This document shows, piece by piece, positions 10,944 through 22,008 of a stretch of 64,000 bases of DNA. Location of the stretch: contig JAAOOA010000060.1 of NCBI GenBank assembly GCA_012861695.1, positions 1,233,501 through 1,297,500 on the forward strand, written 5' to 3'. Below the pieces are notes generated by a model, which did not search any database, was not told the DNA's origin, and saw nothing but the letters and a program-made list of their open reading frames with translations. Source of the DNA: Trematomus loennbergii. Its lineage: Eukaryota > Chordata > Actinopteri > Perciformes > Nototheniidae. Numbering within the stretch: the stretch's first letter is position 1; the number at the start of each line of letters is the position of its first letter. The position numbers and the translations under genes were made by a program.

Positions 10944-11980
10944 TCATACCCACTTAACGGGAAGAAACTCAGCTAACTGACGATATGAACCATTTTTAGC
11001 TAAAGGAAACACAAGGGTAATACCAAGCCTCTGAATTAGCACTAAGCGAAAAAATGCTAACGCACCAGAACTCACGGTAGAAATATTTTATTACTTATCG
11101 GATCTGCACAAACAAGATATCACAGATTCTAGAGGTATCATCACTGTGCGACCAGAAATCAGGGCAGCGAAGGCAAACCCAGACAACACACAACGTCTTT
11201 ACGGAGCCAAAACGGCAAATACGTCTTACCTTTGCTGTTTTCTGATCAAAAGTTGTGTTCAATGGCATTAAAACGCATAAAAACGCTGCTGAAGGTAAAT
11301 CCAATGTGTCTGTGTCACTTTGAAATGATTACTGATAATCCATTATAACATTTTTGTCAAAAACTGAGATTCATATAGAGTGTGTGAGAGCTACAACCCA
11401 GCTTCCGGTTTTGGGCATTCTGGCTGTGCATCACTCATTCACCAATGGGTAATGTTAAAATGGATTTAGGAACTTCCCTCTCAATTTTATTGGCTCTAAC
11501 GGTTCAAAAGAGGTGTCAATTCATCAAAATTGACCGAGGGGGGCCAGAGATATGGCAAATCCACCCAAATGACCCCAGAAGTGTTTTTTTTGCTAAATCT
11601 CTCTAAAAAGGTCAAATGTCACTTGTTTTGCATCAATCTTGATACAGGATACTTTTTATATGTTATAGTTTGGATTCCTAAAGCTTTTAGTCTACTATCC
11701 CATCATTCAAGGGTGGTTTTTCACTATAAGTAATGTTTTCTTTTTTGGACGGACACTATAATTTACATTTTTTTACGATGTTCAATCTGAATTTACTTTA
11801 AAATAAAAAAATTCTATATTGATTCTGACTTTTCTACATCCAACTCACAGGTTTATCATTGCTTTGAGGAAAAAGATTATTAATTTACCCTTTTTAGAAG
11901 TGAAGATATAGTCATTTGTTCTGGGAATGTCATTTTCGAGCCTGAGGCCTGAAAAACAGGCTCAGGGCTTAACAGTTTAA
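10944..11980 (+). mobile_element. piggyBac-family non-autonomous element, copy A
   Basis: Shares its whole order with copies B, D and E: CTTAACGGGAAGAAACTCAG, TCGGATCTGCACAAACAAGA, GATCAAAAGTTGTGTTCAA, GGCCAGAGATATGG, CTTGTTTTGCATCAATCTTG, then GGCTCAGGGCTTAACAG. It ends at a TTAA (11977-11980). The left terminus is truncated against the preceding TIR element. Family identity comes from copy C (38299-42844), which keeps piggyBac transposase sequence. No coding region here. Confidence 0.85.
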
Positions 11981-12010
11981 CATTGTCTGAAAGTGAGACT
12001 AAAAACTGTT

Positions 12011-12099
12011 GTTTTGTAACTATTAACACTCAATAATATAAGTCTATGTCTGTGCATATACATACTGTATATTATTGAGTGTACAAATAGTTACAAAAC
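12011..12099. repeat. Foldback hairpin, ~30-bp arms
   Basis: The left arm 12011-12040 (GTTTTGTAACTATT, then ACACTCAATAATATA) pairs with the right arm 12068-12099 (TATATTATTGAGTGT, then AATAGTTACAAAAC). There are only one or two small bulges and a 27-nt loop. It could be a tiny foldback element or a miRNA-like stem. Just right of it, 12100-13250 holds nothing I recognise apart from pyrimidine-rich DNA at about 12450-12710. Confidence 0.85.
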
Positions 12100-13250
12100 G
12101 CAAAATGCATATTCCCGAACCATAAGCGCTGTGCGGTCCATGGAGCCAGTAAAATAAGAGGCCTGATGTGTTCCTGCCCTCTGACATTAGGAACAGTATG
12201 GTTTGTGTTTTTGACTTTGTCCCAGTGTAATGTGACATCTGAATGTATCATCTTAAGTTTCTGTTCCCAACTTCACACTAGTACACTGACTATGTAAAAA
12301 GCTTCAATTTGTATGCATTTGAAGGTGAAAAGAGATAGCTGGCTAGATAGGGAGTGCGCCTCCAAATAGAAGTGTGTGTGTGGTCCTTAGCGTCTGTTTG
12401 CCTGCTTGGAAATGAGCTCTTCTCAATAGTGAGATAGCACTATAGAGGTGTGAAGTGCCTCCTCTTTCCATTTTGGAGAAGTTTCCATTTGTCTGCCCCC
12501 TGGATATTGTTCCTCTCTCCCTCCATCCTCCTCCTGTTTGCCTCTCACTCCCTCTCTACTCAACTTCATTTAAATTGCTTTTGTTTTTTTCCTCTCCCTG
12601 ATTTTTGTTTTACTCCTTTATTTCTCATCATATCTGTCTTTGCATCGCACCACCTTCTCTCTTTTTCTCCATCCATCTGACTTCCACTTCCCCTCCTCAA
12701 CTCAACAACACACAGGTTGAATGAGTTAATGATGTGCCTGCGCTTGGATCTGCCTCCACTGCATATTCGCCACAATATTTACCATATTATTATTTATTTA
12801 CTGGGATGTTTTACATATCTCAGAATCTCCAAATCGTCTCCTGTATTTGCATTTTCAGTTTTTTCTCATTTCTTCTGCAGCATTCCCTTTCTAAGAGGAA
12901 ATAAATGTGCTGACTTGTTCCACTGTTAAACTCAGAGCCAGTAAGGAGGATAGCATCAGCTAAATAACTACATGGTAAACAGTGCAGGTGCCAACTCTGT
13001 TTTACTAATGACTGTATTTGTGTGAACACATGCATTCAAGGGCATGTACTTTGGTGTTATGTTTTTGAAAGAATTAGATCTAATTTTGTGACAGGAAATG
13101 TCAAACTGTTGTATGAAAAAAACAATGTATGAAAATGCAAAGCGACCAAACCGATCATTAGTACAATGCTGATATTTGTTTATAGTTTTAGAGTCTACTT
13201 ATTGTGAAATATTGAGCAGAACTGGCATGTATGGTAATTCAAGCAGTGAT

Positions 13251-13385
13251 TTAAGGCCCTAGTCTGCTATTTGGGGGTTTCCCTCTCCTGTAGTTTGTTC
13301 TACGTTTTTGTGCATGTAAACGGTCTGCAAAGCCTGCAATCCCTGTGTTCCCAGAGTTTCTCTCCAACACACTCTTTTTATTATA
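13251..13385 (+). mobile_element. Left-end fragment of the Kolobok-like repeat
   Basis: TTAA (13251-13254) is followed by GGCCCTAGTC and, about 60 bp on, GTTTTTGTGCATGTAAACGG and TCTGCAAAG. The same order occurs at 43318-43405 (TTAA, AGGTCCCATG, TATGCATGTAAACGG, TCTGCAGAG). It is diverged and truncated on the right. Confidence 0.5.
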
Positions 13386-13444
13386 TATGATATTTATATA
13401 TCATTATTTCATCATGAAATCATATTATTTCATATATATCATTA

Positions 13445-13479
13445 CCTAAATAATGATATATTATATATCATTATTTAGG
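13445..13479. repeat. Perfect AT-rich palindrome, 16-bp arms
   Basis: CCTAAATAATGATATA (13445-13460), spacer TTA, then TATATCATTATTTAGG (13464-13479), all 16 positions paired. Flanking bases 13380-13440 hold further imperfect ATATCATTAT repeats in both orientations. From 13480 to 15040 I see no identifiable feature. A 91-codon open frame at 14731-15006 has no family I recognise. Confidence 0.93.
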
Positions 13480-15385
13480 AACTATTGCACACTATTGTGA
13501 AAACAGTCCACTTACAAAACATATTTGTACATGACTGAATTACGTCAGTTGACATGTTTTGATTGTATCACTTTTTGATGATATTGAACTTATTCGGTTT
13601 TGCATTGTGGTCACACTTTTTAAATTTGGTGAGGAGCAACAAACACTGAACACTGTCAATTTTACAGTTAATAATGTGCAATGTCCCTGAGAATAAATTA
13701 AAAAAGGAAAATGAATATCTTTTTCAAATATAATAATAATTTTCTGTCATTGCACTGGCGTGTTTTTCAATGTGTTCTGAATTACCTTCTAAAAAGAGAA
13801 AGTAAATTAATGAATCTGGTGGCCCTGATTAGTCTGTGAACATTTTGGGAGGTAAGACTGGATCTGCAAAAATGACCATGTTATCTGGAGCAATGTTTCT
13901 TCTGCCTTGTACGCCATTTACAACTCCCCTTAAAACAGAAATCGCTTTAATGCATTTTTCAACACAAAGGAGATAATTGTTCAAATAAATAATAGAGAAA
14001 ACTAAATAAAAAACAGTTAGGCAAAGCAGCTTTGGCAAGACATGCTCAATAATGGGAACATTTCTTGAGTTGCTTGAGGTCAGGACACATTTGAATGAAA
14101 CACACTGATTGTTTCCACTGATGACAGAAAGAAATTACTTAACACCTCATTCGATTGGTCAAGCAATCCGTTGACAATCCCGTTTGTGCAACATATCCCT
14201 CATATTTATTTAGATTCCTATTTTAATTCCTTTTGTTAAGCAGGGCGGAAAATAGAGCGCCTGCGAGCATGTCATTTAAGGCCTAACATTTCAGGGAGTG
14301 CGAAATGTTGTCATTATCTCGTGTTATTGCCATGGGTAATGATGCAGGCTAACTGCTCGCACACTGTTGGAGAAGAATGGCTGACTTCACAAAGAATCCA
14401 TTTCTCCACATGGAGGAATAGTGTTTAGAGGGCCTAATATTTATGATCATCTGTGCACTTCCTCTGCACTCCCCTCACATATTCTCTCTTCGACTGTGTA
14501 TCAACATTTATGCAAACACATAATGAAATAATGTTGATGCATTCGGCCCTTTTCAAAAAAGTTCAACAACCTAAAACCTTTACTGAAATATAATATTGAC
14601 ACACAATTAGTACAGACACACACTGTAAACATAAATGAGGTTAAACAGATTATTTTAGATCTGCTCTTAAAGATCCCATAGTCCTAAGAATAGCATTTGC
14701 CTCTAATGTTAAAAACTGTACAAAGCAAGAGTGGTAATATTAAAGTTGTTAATTCAGGTTGTTCTTACATTGAGGATTAAAGAGTCTAAAGCAGTCTTAC
14801 GTTTGTTTTCAGAGTGTGGTGATCCCAATATTGAAAAGAAAAGTGGAAAGGACATAGTTCAGATCTCTAAAGTGGGGAGCTACTTATCCATTGTCAGTGT
14901 GTTACCTGCTACAGATGGCAGTCGGCTGGCCCCCAGTTTGGAGAAGCAGGTGTCAACCGGCACTCTCTACGTATATAAGATCTCTATATTAGTATATCAA
15001 ATATAGACTTAAGGTCATTTATCACCACACATCAGGTTATATAATAATAATACATTATATTTATATAGCGCTTTTCTTGAACTCAAAGACGCTTTACAGT
15101 ATAAGGGAGGTTGGACAAACAAGGACACACAAAGACAGTCTACAGGAAATTGATTGATGGGGGAGGGGGGCATATGATAGAAATTTGGTTTTGACTGATT
15201 GGCGAATGTGAGGCTCCAGGGAGAGGGTGGGGTCAAAGATAACGGCAAGGTTGCGTGCCTGGGTGGAGGGGGAAACAGTGGTGCCATGGATGGTGAGTGC
15301 CGTGTTAGTGACCTTGTGGATGGTGGGTTTTGAGCCAATGAGGAGGAGTTCTGTTTGTTGCTGTTAAGTTTGAGGAGGTTGTGAT

Positions 15386-16546
15386 TAGGGCTGTGCATCT
15401 TCACTGGTCTCACGATTCGATTCGATTATGATTATCCTGTCAACGATTCGATTCAATTTGATATCCCGATGCATCACGATGCATCACGATTCATACCAAT
15501 GCGTTGCATCCTCAATTTTCTATATTACTGCACATGGCTTATTTTTCATCAATGCATACATGCAGTAAATACATATGAACTCTCTTTTTATTATTTAGAA
15601 AGTGCTTCAGAAATCAATAACATAATTGTCTTGACATTCATTTATAAACCAAAATAAATTAATTGTATAGGTCTAGCCTCCCTATATCTGTGTGTGAAGT
15701 TGTTCCATCCTCAAAAACAAAAAACTAATGCTTCTGCAGTCTAGCTGCAGCTTCTAGCAACTGTTAAAAAAGGACACTGAAGGTCCTGGATGTGGCATCA
15801 CACACATGACTTGAGTCTGAACACAGCAGACAACAGGAGTATTTACAATAGCATATACAAACTAAAATAGTGCATGTGGGTGCACACTTACATTCTCTGT
15901 CTTACTGTTACATAAATCCCATGAATGTATGAGATTAAGTTAGCTTCATTATATCTCAATCAGTGATTAAGTGAATAATAAAGTTTCTATCGGGTCACTA
16001 TCAGCCTGTCACTCATTATTTTCAGGGTGGGGTTTGGAGGAACGGAGAGGAGACTGTGATCGCGGAAGCTTTTTTCCTCCTGCCTTCACAAACTTTACAC
16101 ACGTATATATCAACTGAAAATTGCTAGAGGACATTCATACTCTGCAATCCAAGACCTAATTAAATCCACCAAAAACCTGACATGATTGTAACGCGATTAT
16201 TTTTGAAAAACATAAATCCCTGTGTGTCTGAGCCGCAGCGACACGGAGTGATTCAGAGCGGGTCCTTCTGCTGTTGGTTCTGAACTGGTGTTCTTGTGTT
16301 GGTGGATAAAGCAGACTGCTCCGTGTTTGGTGTTGCTGTGCCGCTGTCACGTCTGTTCCCTGATCTCTGCATCACCGACCGATTTGATATTAAAGTGACA
16401 GAAAAAAAAACGTTATAGTAAAGCTGCAGCCGGAAAATCAGGAAGCAACGTTACTACGCTATAATCGATTATCTTCCGTCACTGCATCGATACCGAATCG
16501 TCCGCATCGCAATGCATCGTAGAAACGATTATTTTCAACACCCCTA
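15386..16546. mobile_element. Non-autonomous hAT in the L2 fragment (1161 bp)
   Basis: Left terminus TAGGGCTGTGCATC; right terminus, reverse complemented, TAGGGGTGTTGAAA. Perfect 8-bp duplications GTTGTGAT lie at 15378-15385 and 16547-16554, and LINE sequence resumes on the right. Subterminal CGATTCGATTCGATTATGAT repeats look like transposase-binding arrays. The interior 15640-16480 is shared, in reverse, with 63050-63725 and partly with 28436-28890. No open transposase frame was found. Confidence 0.92.
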
Positions 16547-16630
16547 GTTGTGATGCATCCAAGTTTTTATTGCTCTCAGACAGGACTCGATGTGGGTGAG
16601 GGGTGAGTTATGGAGGGATTTGGTGCTGAG

Positions 16631-17011
16631 CAGTGGCGAACCGTGTCTATCACAACTGGACCTTCTGTAGACACACTCACCCCCCGCCGCCGGCAAAACC
16701 ACTCAAATGCGTAGTGCATGGACCGAGAAAGACAAACAAATCAACGTAACACTGTAATATTACAGATCAACAACACAGATACAATTCTCATTTATTCATT
16801 TTATTTACATTTTATAAAATGGTATTTATATAATTAAATTGATTTTTTGTTTGTTTTATCTGAGTGTTTCAGGGTATTCTCTGAATACTTATATTCATAT
16901 GCCTTTGAGATAGCCCTGCGTTGTAATATGACATATGTTTTGGATTTGTGTATACGTTTGCTTACATTTTGGTAGAGCCCCCCCTGGAGAAAGATTCACC
17001 AGCCGCCACAG
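16631..17011. mobile_element. Possible hAT-like insertion (CAGTGGCG ... CGCCACAG)
   Basis: It begins CAGTGGCGAACC exactly where the LINE sequence stops, and may end at GCCGCCACAG. Reverse complemented, that end is CTGTGGCGGC, similar to a common fish hAT terminus. I found no 8-bp duplication, so boundaries are uncertain. The first 46 bp also occur at 7992-8037. The interior is AT-rich and non-coding. Confidence 0.4.
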
Positions 17012-18639
17012 TTGTGATGACAGACAAACATAAAGGAAGCGTAGAAAAGTTATTGAGTTTAAAAAGTGGGACAGTTGTTGTGCGGGCTGTCCTTTACAGC
17101 AGATGGAAGGACCAGCAGGAGCGGGAGATATAATGAACCAGAATCAGGACCCACAGGGAGAGCCAGGATGGAGAATGGGGCTGGTTATTTGATGGAAGCA
17201 GAGTCCACTAACATTAGCGCTAGCCCTGGAGCAGGTGAGCTACAGTAGCAGGTGTAGCAGTGTGGACAGGTAGGAAACCAGAGCATCTGTCAAAGTGGCA
17301 ATCGGGTGTAACAAATGTGTCCAGGTGAAAGCCACAGAATCGTTAGGAAACTGTAGCAGTAGAAACGTTTGTCAGAAACACAGAGAAAAACGAGCTTTTC
17401 GGACAGAGAAGCGGCAAACAGGCAATGCCAGCGTCATCTCACATCCGACGAATGCGTATATAGTTTGCATTTTTGCCGTATAAATCATTACAATGTCTTT
17501 GTTTATTTTTTAAGAATAAAACCAAAACCCTGCTCTTTTAAAAACCTTCATGCACTGTATCTCTTTCATTGGATATATTTCTAACGCATGGAACTGGAGG
17601 ATATGAATCTAATCAACTTTTAATTTTCACACACACTACTGCACACACAGTGAAACTTAGACTCATTTAGCCATTAGAGGCTTTTAACCCTGCCAAGTAT
17701 TTGGAGCAGTTGGCAGCTAATCTATACACAGTGCCCGGGGAGTAAACAGGAACAATTCTGTACTTGTTCTTTTTGGAATGTAATCATTGACCCTTAGGTT
17801 TCTAGACCATACTCTATGGACTAAGCTACTAGCACCCCATGAATGGCCTGAACTTCTCATAAAATATGACTTTCACTGTGAGATATCTCTTAAATAAACA
17901 TATATTCCATTAGAATATGTCCGCACTGCTTTGAACATTGTTATTCCCCAGTTAAAAAAATGTATAATCCTTTCCTCGCATCATCTTCGCATCTTAGTCC
18001 CATCCACAGGAGAGGAGGTGAGGAAGAGGCACAGGGAGAGAGGAATCGAGCAGGGTTTCAACAAAATGAGACATCCTTTCCATGGATTGTATTTGAGCAA
18101 CACTTTTTTAAGTGAGGTAAATGAAATATGACATGTGTTGCAGCTGCATCAGCTGTCAGTGTCTGGTTTCACCGCTGAACTACATGATCCCTGTCAGAGG
18201 AGCATACAGTGTTCATGACATGTTCAACATTTACTTTTAATTCAATTCTCAACCTGACATAATGTGACAAGATACAGGTTTTATACATATTTTTATAAAA
18301 CACACAATTTAAATATAAGCATAATAGTCTTTTTGATATTTATCATGTGAAGCTCTAGAAATGTTTGTATGAAGCAACAAAATAAGGGGTGACAGATGTG
18401 TGATTGACTGTAAGACCCAACTTTGATGTTCATATTGGAACAGCTTTTTCCAAAACCCCAAACAAATGTTGAGTTTTGTTTACGCGAATGAAAAGTGCGC
18501 TTATAAATAAAATTGATTATTATTATTACTTTTTCTCACATCTTTATTTAATATTGATTACAACTGTATTCAAGTTATATATGCCTAAACCCTGCACCTC
18601 ATATGAGCTTCTGAATCTGCACCTTATCCAGAGATATTT

Positions 18640-18801
18640 CTTCAAACGTTTACATTTATGTACATAACTACAATAATGTTTGTCATGTGAATGTATTGAC
18701 ACCTCATGCACTTTACTACTATTTGCACTTTCTGGTCAGATGCGAGCTGCATTTTGCTGTACTCTGTGCAAGGACAATAACGTTGAATCTAATCTAATCT
18801 A
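18640..18801 (+). mobile_element. Non-LTR retrotransposon 3' end with TAATC tail
   Basis: The run CACTTTACTACTATTTGCAC, TCTGGTCAGATGC, GCTGCATTTTGCTGTACTC, GACAATAACGTTGAATC and then tandem TAATC units is a typical 3' untranslated end of a fish LINE. No coding part remains upstream. The clade cannot be set from this alone. 17441-18639 holds nothing else recognised. Confidence 0.6.
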
Positions 18802-18903
18802 AATATTGCTCCTATGATGGCAGCCACTACACTCTTTAGTCCACCGATAATATAAATCAGTCTATTTACTGGACTTCTGGGGTATGACTAGACAATATGC
18901 TTC

Positions 18904-18932
18904 TACAGACAGACAGACAGACAGACAGACAG
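18904..18932. repeat. (ACAG)n tetranucleotide repeat
   Basis: About seven perfect ACAG units. Confidence 0.95.
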
Positions 18933-19031
18933 GTAGGAGGAGACAGAGGCAGAGTGCAGAGCTGCAACTTTTTCTACTTGAGATACCTCCATTACTTGAC
19001 CTCTCCATCTCTCTCTATTGTTCTGCCAAAA

Positions 19032-19092
19032 TACACCCACAGAACACACACTCACAGACACACAGACACACACACACACAGACACACACACA

Positions 19093-19152
<60 letters not shown>
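19032..19152. repeat. (CA)n microsatellite with GA interruptions
   Basis: Mostly CA with several CAGA interruptions in the first half and about 27 uninterrupted units at the end. Open frames through it are artefacts. Confidence 0.95.
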
Positions 19153-19153
<1 letters not shown>

Positions 19154-19258
19154 CCTCCTGTCACTTTCTGGTTCCTGCAGTTCATTGCGCGCCTTATGAC
19201 AGTTGCTGACAAGTTGTACCGTGCCCCCTGCACACCCCTCCTGCATTGCCCATGACAG

Positions 19259-19311
19259 GTGTGTGTGTGTGTGTGGTGTGTGTGTGTGTGTGTGGGTGTT
19301 GTGTGTGTGTG

Positions 19312-19394
<83 letters not shown>
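19259..19394. repeat. (GT)n microsatellite, opposed to the CA tract
   Basis: GT units with interruptions (GG, TT) over 136 bp. Together with 19032-19152 and 19462-19492 it forms opposed CA / TG / CA tracts within 460 bp, able to pair with each other in single strands. Confidence 0.95.
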
Positions 19395-19395
<1 letters not shown>

Positions 19396-19459
19396 GGAAA
19401 GCAGGATGTATAAAAGGCCAGACTGTCTTCCACCCCAGATAATGTGTGTTCAGGAGATG

Positions 19460-19461
<2 letters not shown>

Positions 19462-19492
<31 letters not shown>
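19462..19492. repeat. (CA)n microsatellite
   Basis: About 15 CA units. Confidence 0.95.
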
Positions 19493-19494
<2 letters not shown>

Positions 19495-19905
19495 CTTGCA
19501 TATACCCTATAAGTGTGTGTATACATGCCGTGTATGTTGTAATTGTGTGTCAAGTTGGGTATAGGCCAACTCTTCCGCCGCATTGCCCCCCCCCTGCAGT
19601 TCCATTAGCCCTCTCGCCTGTCCCATCAAGTGAAATTGTCACCCCCACCCCTCACTTGGTGTCACTCTATGCTAAATAGTGTTCCCTTGGAAGCCGTGGA
19701 AGCGTCTCCGAGCAGTGGAAGTTGATATCACTGAGGCCTACTTTGGCTTCAGTCGAGTTCAGTTGGAAGTTAGGAATGTCAGCTGTGGAGAAGTAGCTGT
19801 GAGCTGAACTGCGGGTTATGTTGGGCGAGCAATATATAACTAACATTCTCTGGATATAGAAGAGGTAAGAGCCGACGAAAAGTTCAAGTTCAAGATTCAA
19901 AGGCT

Positions 19906-20202
19906 TTAACCTGTTAAACCCCATGCCCCCGCCCTTCTTAACATTTAACAACCTATTAATGTCATAGGCCTACCCACTTAACGGGAAGAAACTGAGCTAA
20001 CTGACGATATGAACCATGTTTACCTAAACAAAACACAACTCTAACGCCGAGCACATAACTCACGGTAGCAATATTTTATACTTCCTCGGATCTGCACAAA
20101 CTATATATCATATGAAAGCTGAGATTCCACAGATTACAATGGTATATGTATCATCACTGTGCGACCAAACCTCGTGGCAGGGAAAGCCAGCAAAGACAAC
20201 AC
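19906..20202 (+). mobile_element. piggyBac-family copy G, left part only
   Basis: Begins at TTAA (19906-19909) with CCTGTTAAACCCCATG, then CTTCTTAACATTTAAC and the family block CTTAACGGGAAGAAACTGAG, TCGGATCTGCACAAAC, CATCACTGTGCGACC. It stops at 20202, where a minus-strand LTR begins. The rest of the element is not seen beyond that retrotransposon, so it was probably lost with the latter's truncation. Confidence 0.8.
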
Positions 20203-20405
20203 TGTAGTGCCGAGAGACGGGAGTCAGAGGCTGTGTGTCAAAGGACCAAGCTAGTCTTTTATTCCATATGAAAACAGCATGCAAACAAACTCAAGCCCGG
20301 GAAAACTGACCGGTCAAAACAGGAAGTCCTGTTAACTAAAATGTCCGTGCGGAACAATACCCCCATCCATAGTTCCGTGGGTGAATTATGTAAACCCACC
20401 ACACA
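20203..20405 (-). mobile_element. LTR of a minus-strand Ty3/Gypsy element (203 bp)
   Basis: On the minus strand it starts TGTGTGGTGG and ends CTACA, with standard TG...CA ends. A poly-purine tract (eight G) lies just outside its start, as expected for a 3' LTR. An AATAAA-type signal (GGAATAAAAGAC on the minus strand) lies about 60 bp from its end. It adjoins integrase sequence at 20406-20805 in the same orientation. It seems to have inserted in piggyBac copy G. The 5' part of the retrotransposon is missing. Confidence 0.75.
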
Positions 20406-20805
20406 AGCCCCCCCCAGAATTCACCCATAGTAAAAATCTTCGCGTCGGGAGGAAGGACCACCTGACCCCGGCGCGTACGAACCACAGGGGCCGAGGAGGG
20501 CGGGGCCGCAGGCGAGGTCAAGGGCACACCAATGAGGGTGAGGGCATCCCCACAGGGGTGGGGGGCGGGGCATGGGAGGACGACCCCGACGTGGGGGCAG
20601 AGCCAACTCCAACGGCCTGGAAACGTCCACATGAGCAGGCTTAATCCTATCGACGGACACAGTCTCAGGTCTGCCACCAACGTCCACCACCAGGCTCTTG
20701 AAAGAGCTAGGTCGACCTTCAAAGGACATGTCCGTAGACTGAGAGGAAACCGTACAGAGAGTTTGTTGGAGGACCACCTCAAGGTTCTTGAATGGTCATC
20801 TTAGC
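20406..20805 (-). pseudogene. Ty3/Gypsy integrase C-terminal relic
   Basis: A 118-codon minus-strand frame contains VVDVGGRPETVSVDRIKPAH and PRRGRP, the integrase C-terminal segment of a short-LTR Ty3 family. The adjoining frame has VRTRRGQVV near the very end of pol. Two frames are needed, so there is at least one frameshift. The zinc-binding and catalytic parts of integrase, RT, protease and gag are all absent. Confidence 0.75.
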
Positions 20806-21175
20806 TTGGCTCTGCTCAGCCGGATGGACTGCTTGGACGCTTGTTCAAGGATATACACAAAGCCTTTCCAGTCTGAGTACCATTATGTCTTACCAAGTCT
20901 TTCATTTATGTCTGAGAAAAGCTTTTATGTTTAAATATGTGTATCAGTCATACTAAACAGTCATTACTTTGAGTCCTAATTTTCTTCATGTGTGAATAAA
21001 ATGTTTTGCTTGGCTCTTTTGCATCTTACTTTGCATTTCATGTGAAAAATGTGTATTAGGTCAGCGTGAATGTTATAACTCATTCATAAATGGACGTGTG
21101 TATTAAAGTTAAATGTTAGTGACTCATCAATAGATGGTGGTGTGTTTCACAATAAGGCTCCCTTTTACCAATTAT

Positions 21176-22008
21176 AAATTTATTTTTATTTAACCTTTAT
21201 TTAACCAGATAAAAACATTGAGATAAAATCTCATTTTCAATGCTGACCTGGCCAAGAAGGCAGCAACGTTACACATAACACATAACACAAACATATAAAA
21301 CAAAAGACGAAAAAGCAGTCACTACATTGTGCACATTAGGACAGTAAGAAAAGTACACTACCTGTTACTGCAAGAGCAGCTGGTGGTGAGGACTTCAGAC
21401 AACTTCAATTTAAAACATGATATAGAGACAAGTGCCCTCAGTTTAAGGCGTGATTGAAGGTCATTCCAAGACCAAGGACCATAATAAGAAAGACTCCTTT
21501 TTCCAGCCTCAGTCCGCACAGCAGGAACCTGGAACCGTATCCAGGCACTGGATCTGAGGTTGTAAGAGTCGCAAACTGGGGCAAATCTGACACATATGTA
21601 GAGTGGAAGCTTACCTAAAATGGCTTTATACATGAATAAAAACCAGTGTTGCATCCTACGCATAGTAAGTGAGGACCATCCAGTTAGGCTATACAGTGTG
21701 CAATGATGAGTCCTATAGGGTGCATTTGATATGTAACGCAGTGCAGCATGGTAAAGTGGGTCAAGTTTGGCCAAAACAGTGGGACAGGCAAATCTATAAA
21801 TGGTATCACCGTAGTCCAGCTGGGACAGGAATAAGCCAGAGACCAACCTTTTACGGGATGAAATTGAAAAACAACATTTAAGTCTGAAAAGGAAGCCAAG
21901 AGTGAATTTCAATTTCTTTGTTAAAACTTCAATATGGTGTTTAAAGTTCAGATTACTGTCCAACCAAAAGCCCAGATATTTGTAGGTATGGTAGTAACTC
22001 ATTAACAA
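21176..22008 (-). mobile_element. 5'-truncated non-LTR retrotransposon (LINE)
   Basis: The minus strand encodes the C-terminal part of a LINE ORF2 followed by a 3' untranslated tail (plus-strand TTTATTTAACCTTTATTTAA at about 21185-21205) with the ACCTGGCCAAGAAGGC-type block. The 5' end is cut inside RT. It lies within a TIR-like repeat that resumes on both sides. Clade not settled (L2/CR1/I-like group). Confidence 0.75.
21358..22008 (-). pseudogene. LINE reverse transcriptase C-terminal fragment
   Basis: A 216-codon open frame on the minus strand. It carries YLGFWLDSNLNFKHHI, the post-catalytic 'LG-x-x-x-D-x-x-L-x-F' motif of Jockey-superclade RTs, then SQLDYGDTIY and a C-terminal region ending with WSWNDLQSRLKL. 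The Y-x-D-D catalytic box and the endonuclease are missing, so it cannot act. The long open frame suggests a fairly recent insertion. Confidence 0.8.

Larger units (their letters stand above)
15042..17440 (-). mobile_element. L2-type LINE fragment, rearranged
   Basis: The 3' end (plus-strand side 15042-15100, AGCGCTTTTCTTGA preceded by ATA repeats) and adjoining ORF-end sequence match the larger LINE at 44080-47940. An internal block at about 15215-15385 resumes at 16547-16630, the gap being a hAT insertion. A 36-bp match to the 5' region of the larger LINE (GAAGCGGC, then GCCAGCGTC) at 17405-17440 suggests the fragment extends that far with a big internal deletion. The piece between 17012 and 17404 is not confidently assigned. 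Confidence 0.65.

Noticed and set aside
18903..19501. Long open frames of alternating Cys-Val or His-Thr
   Set aside because: They are translations of CA/TG microsatellites.
20336..20644. Overlapping open frames on both strands in GC-rich DNA
   Set aside because: Explained by the minus-strand integrase end; the plus-strand frames are shadows.
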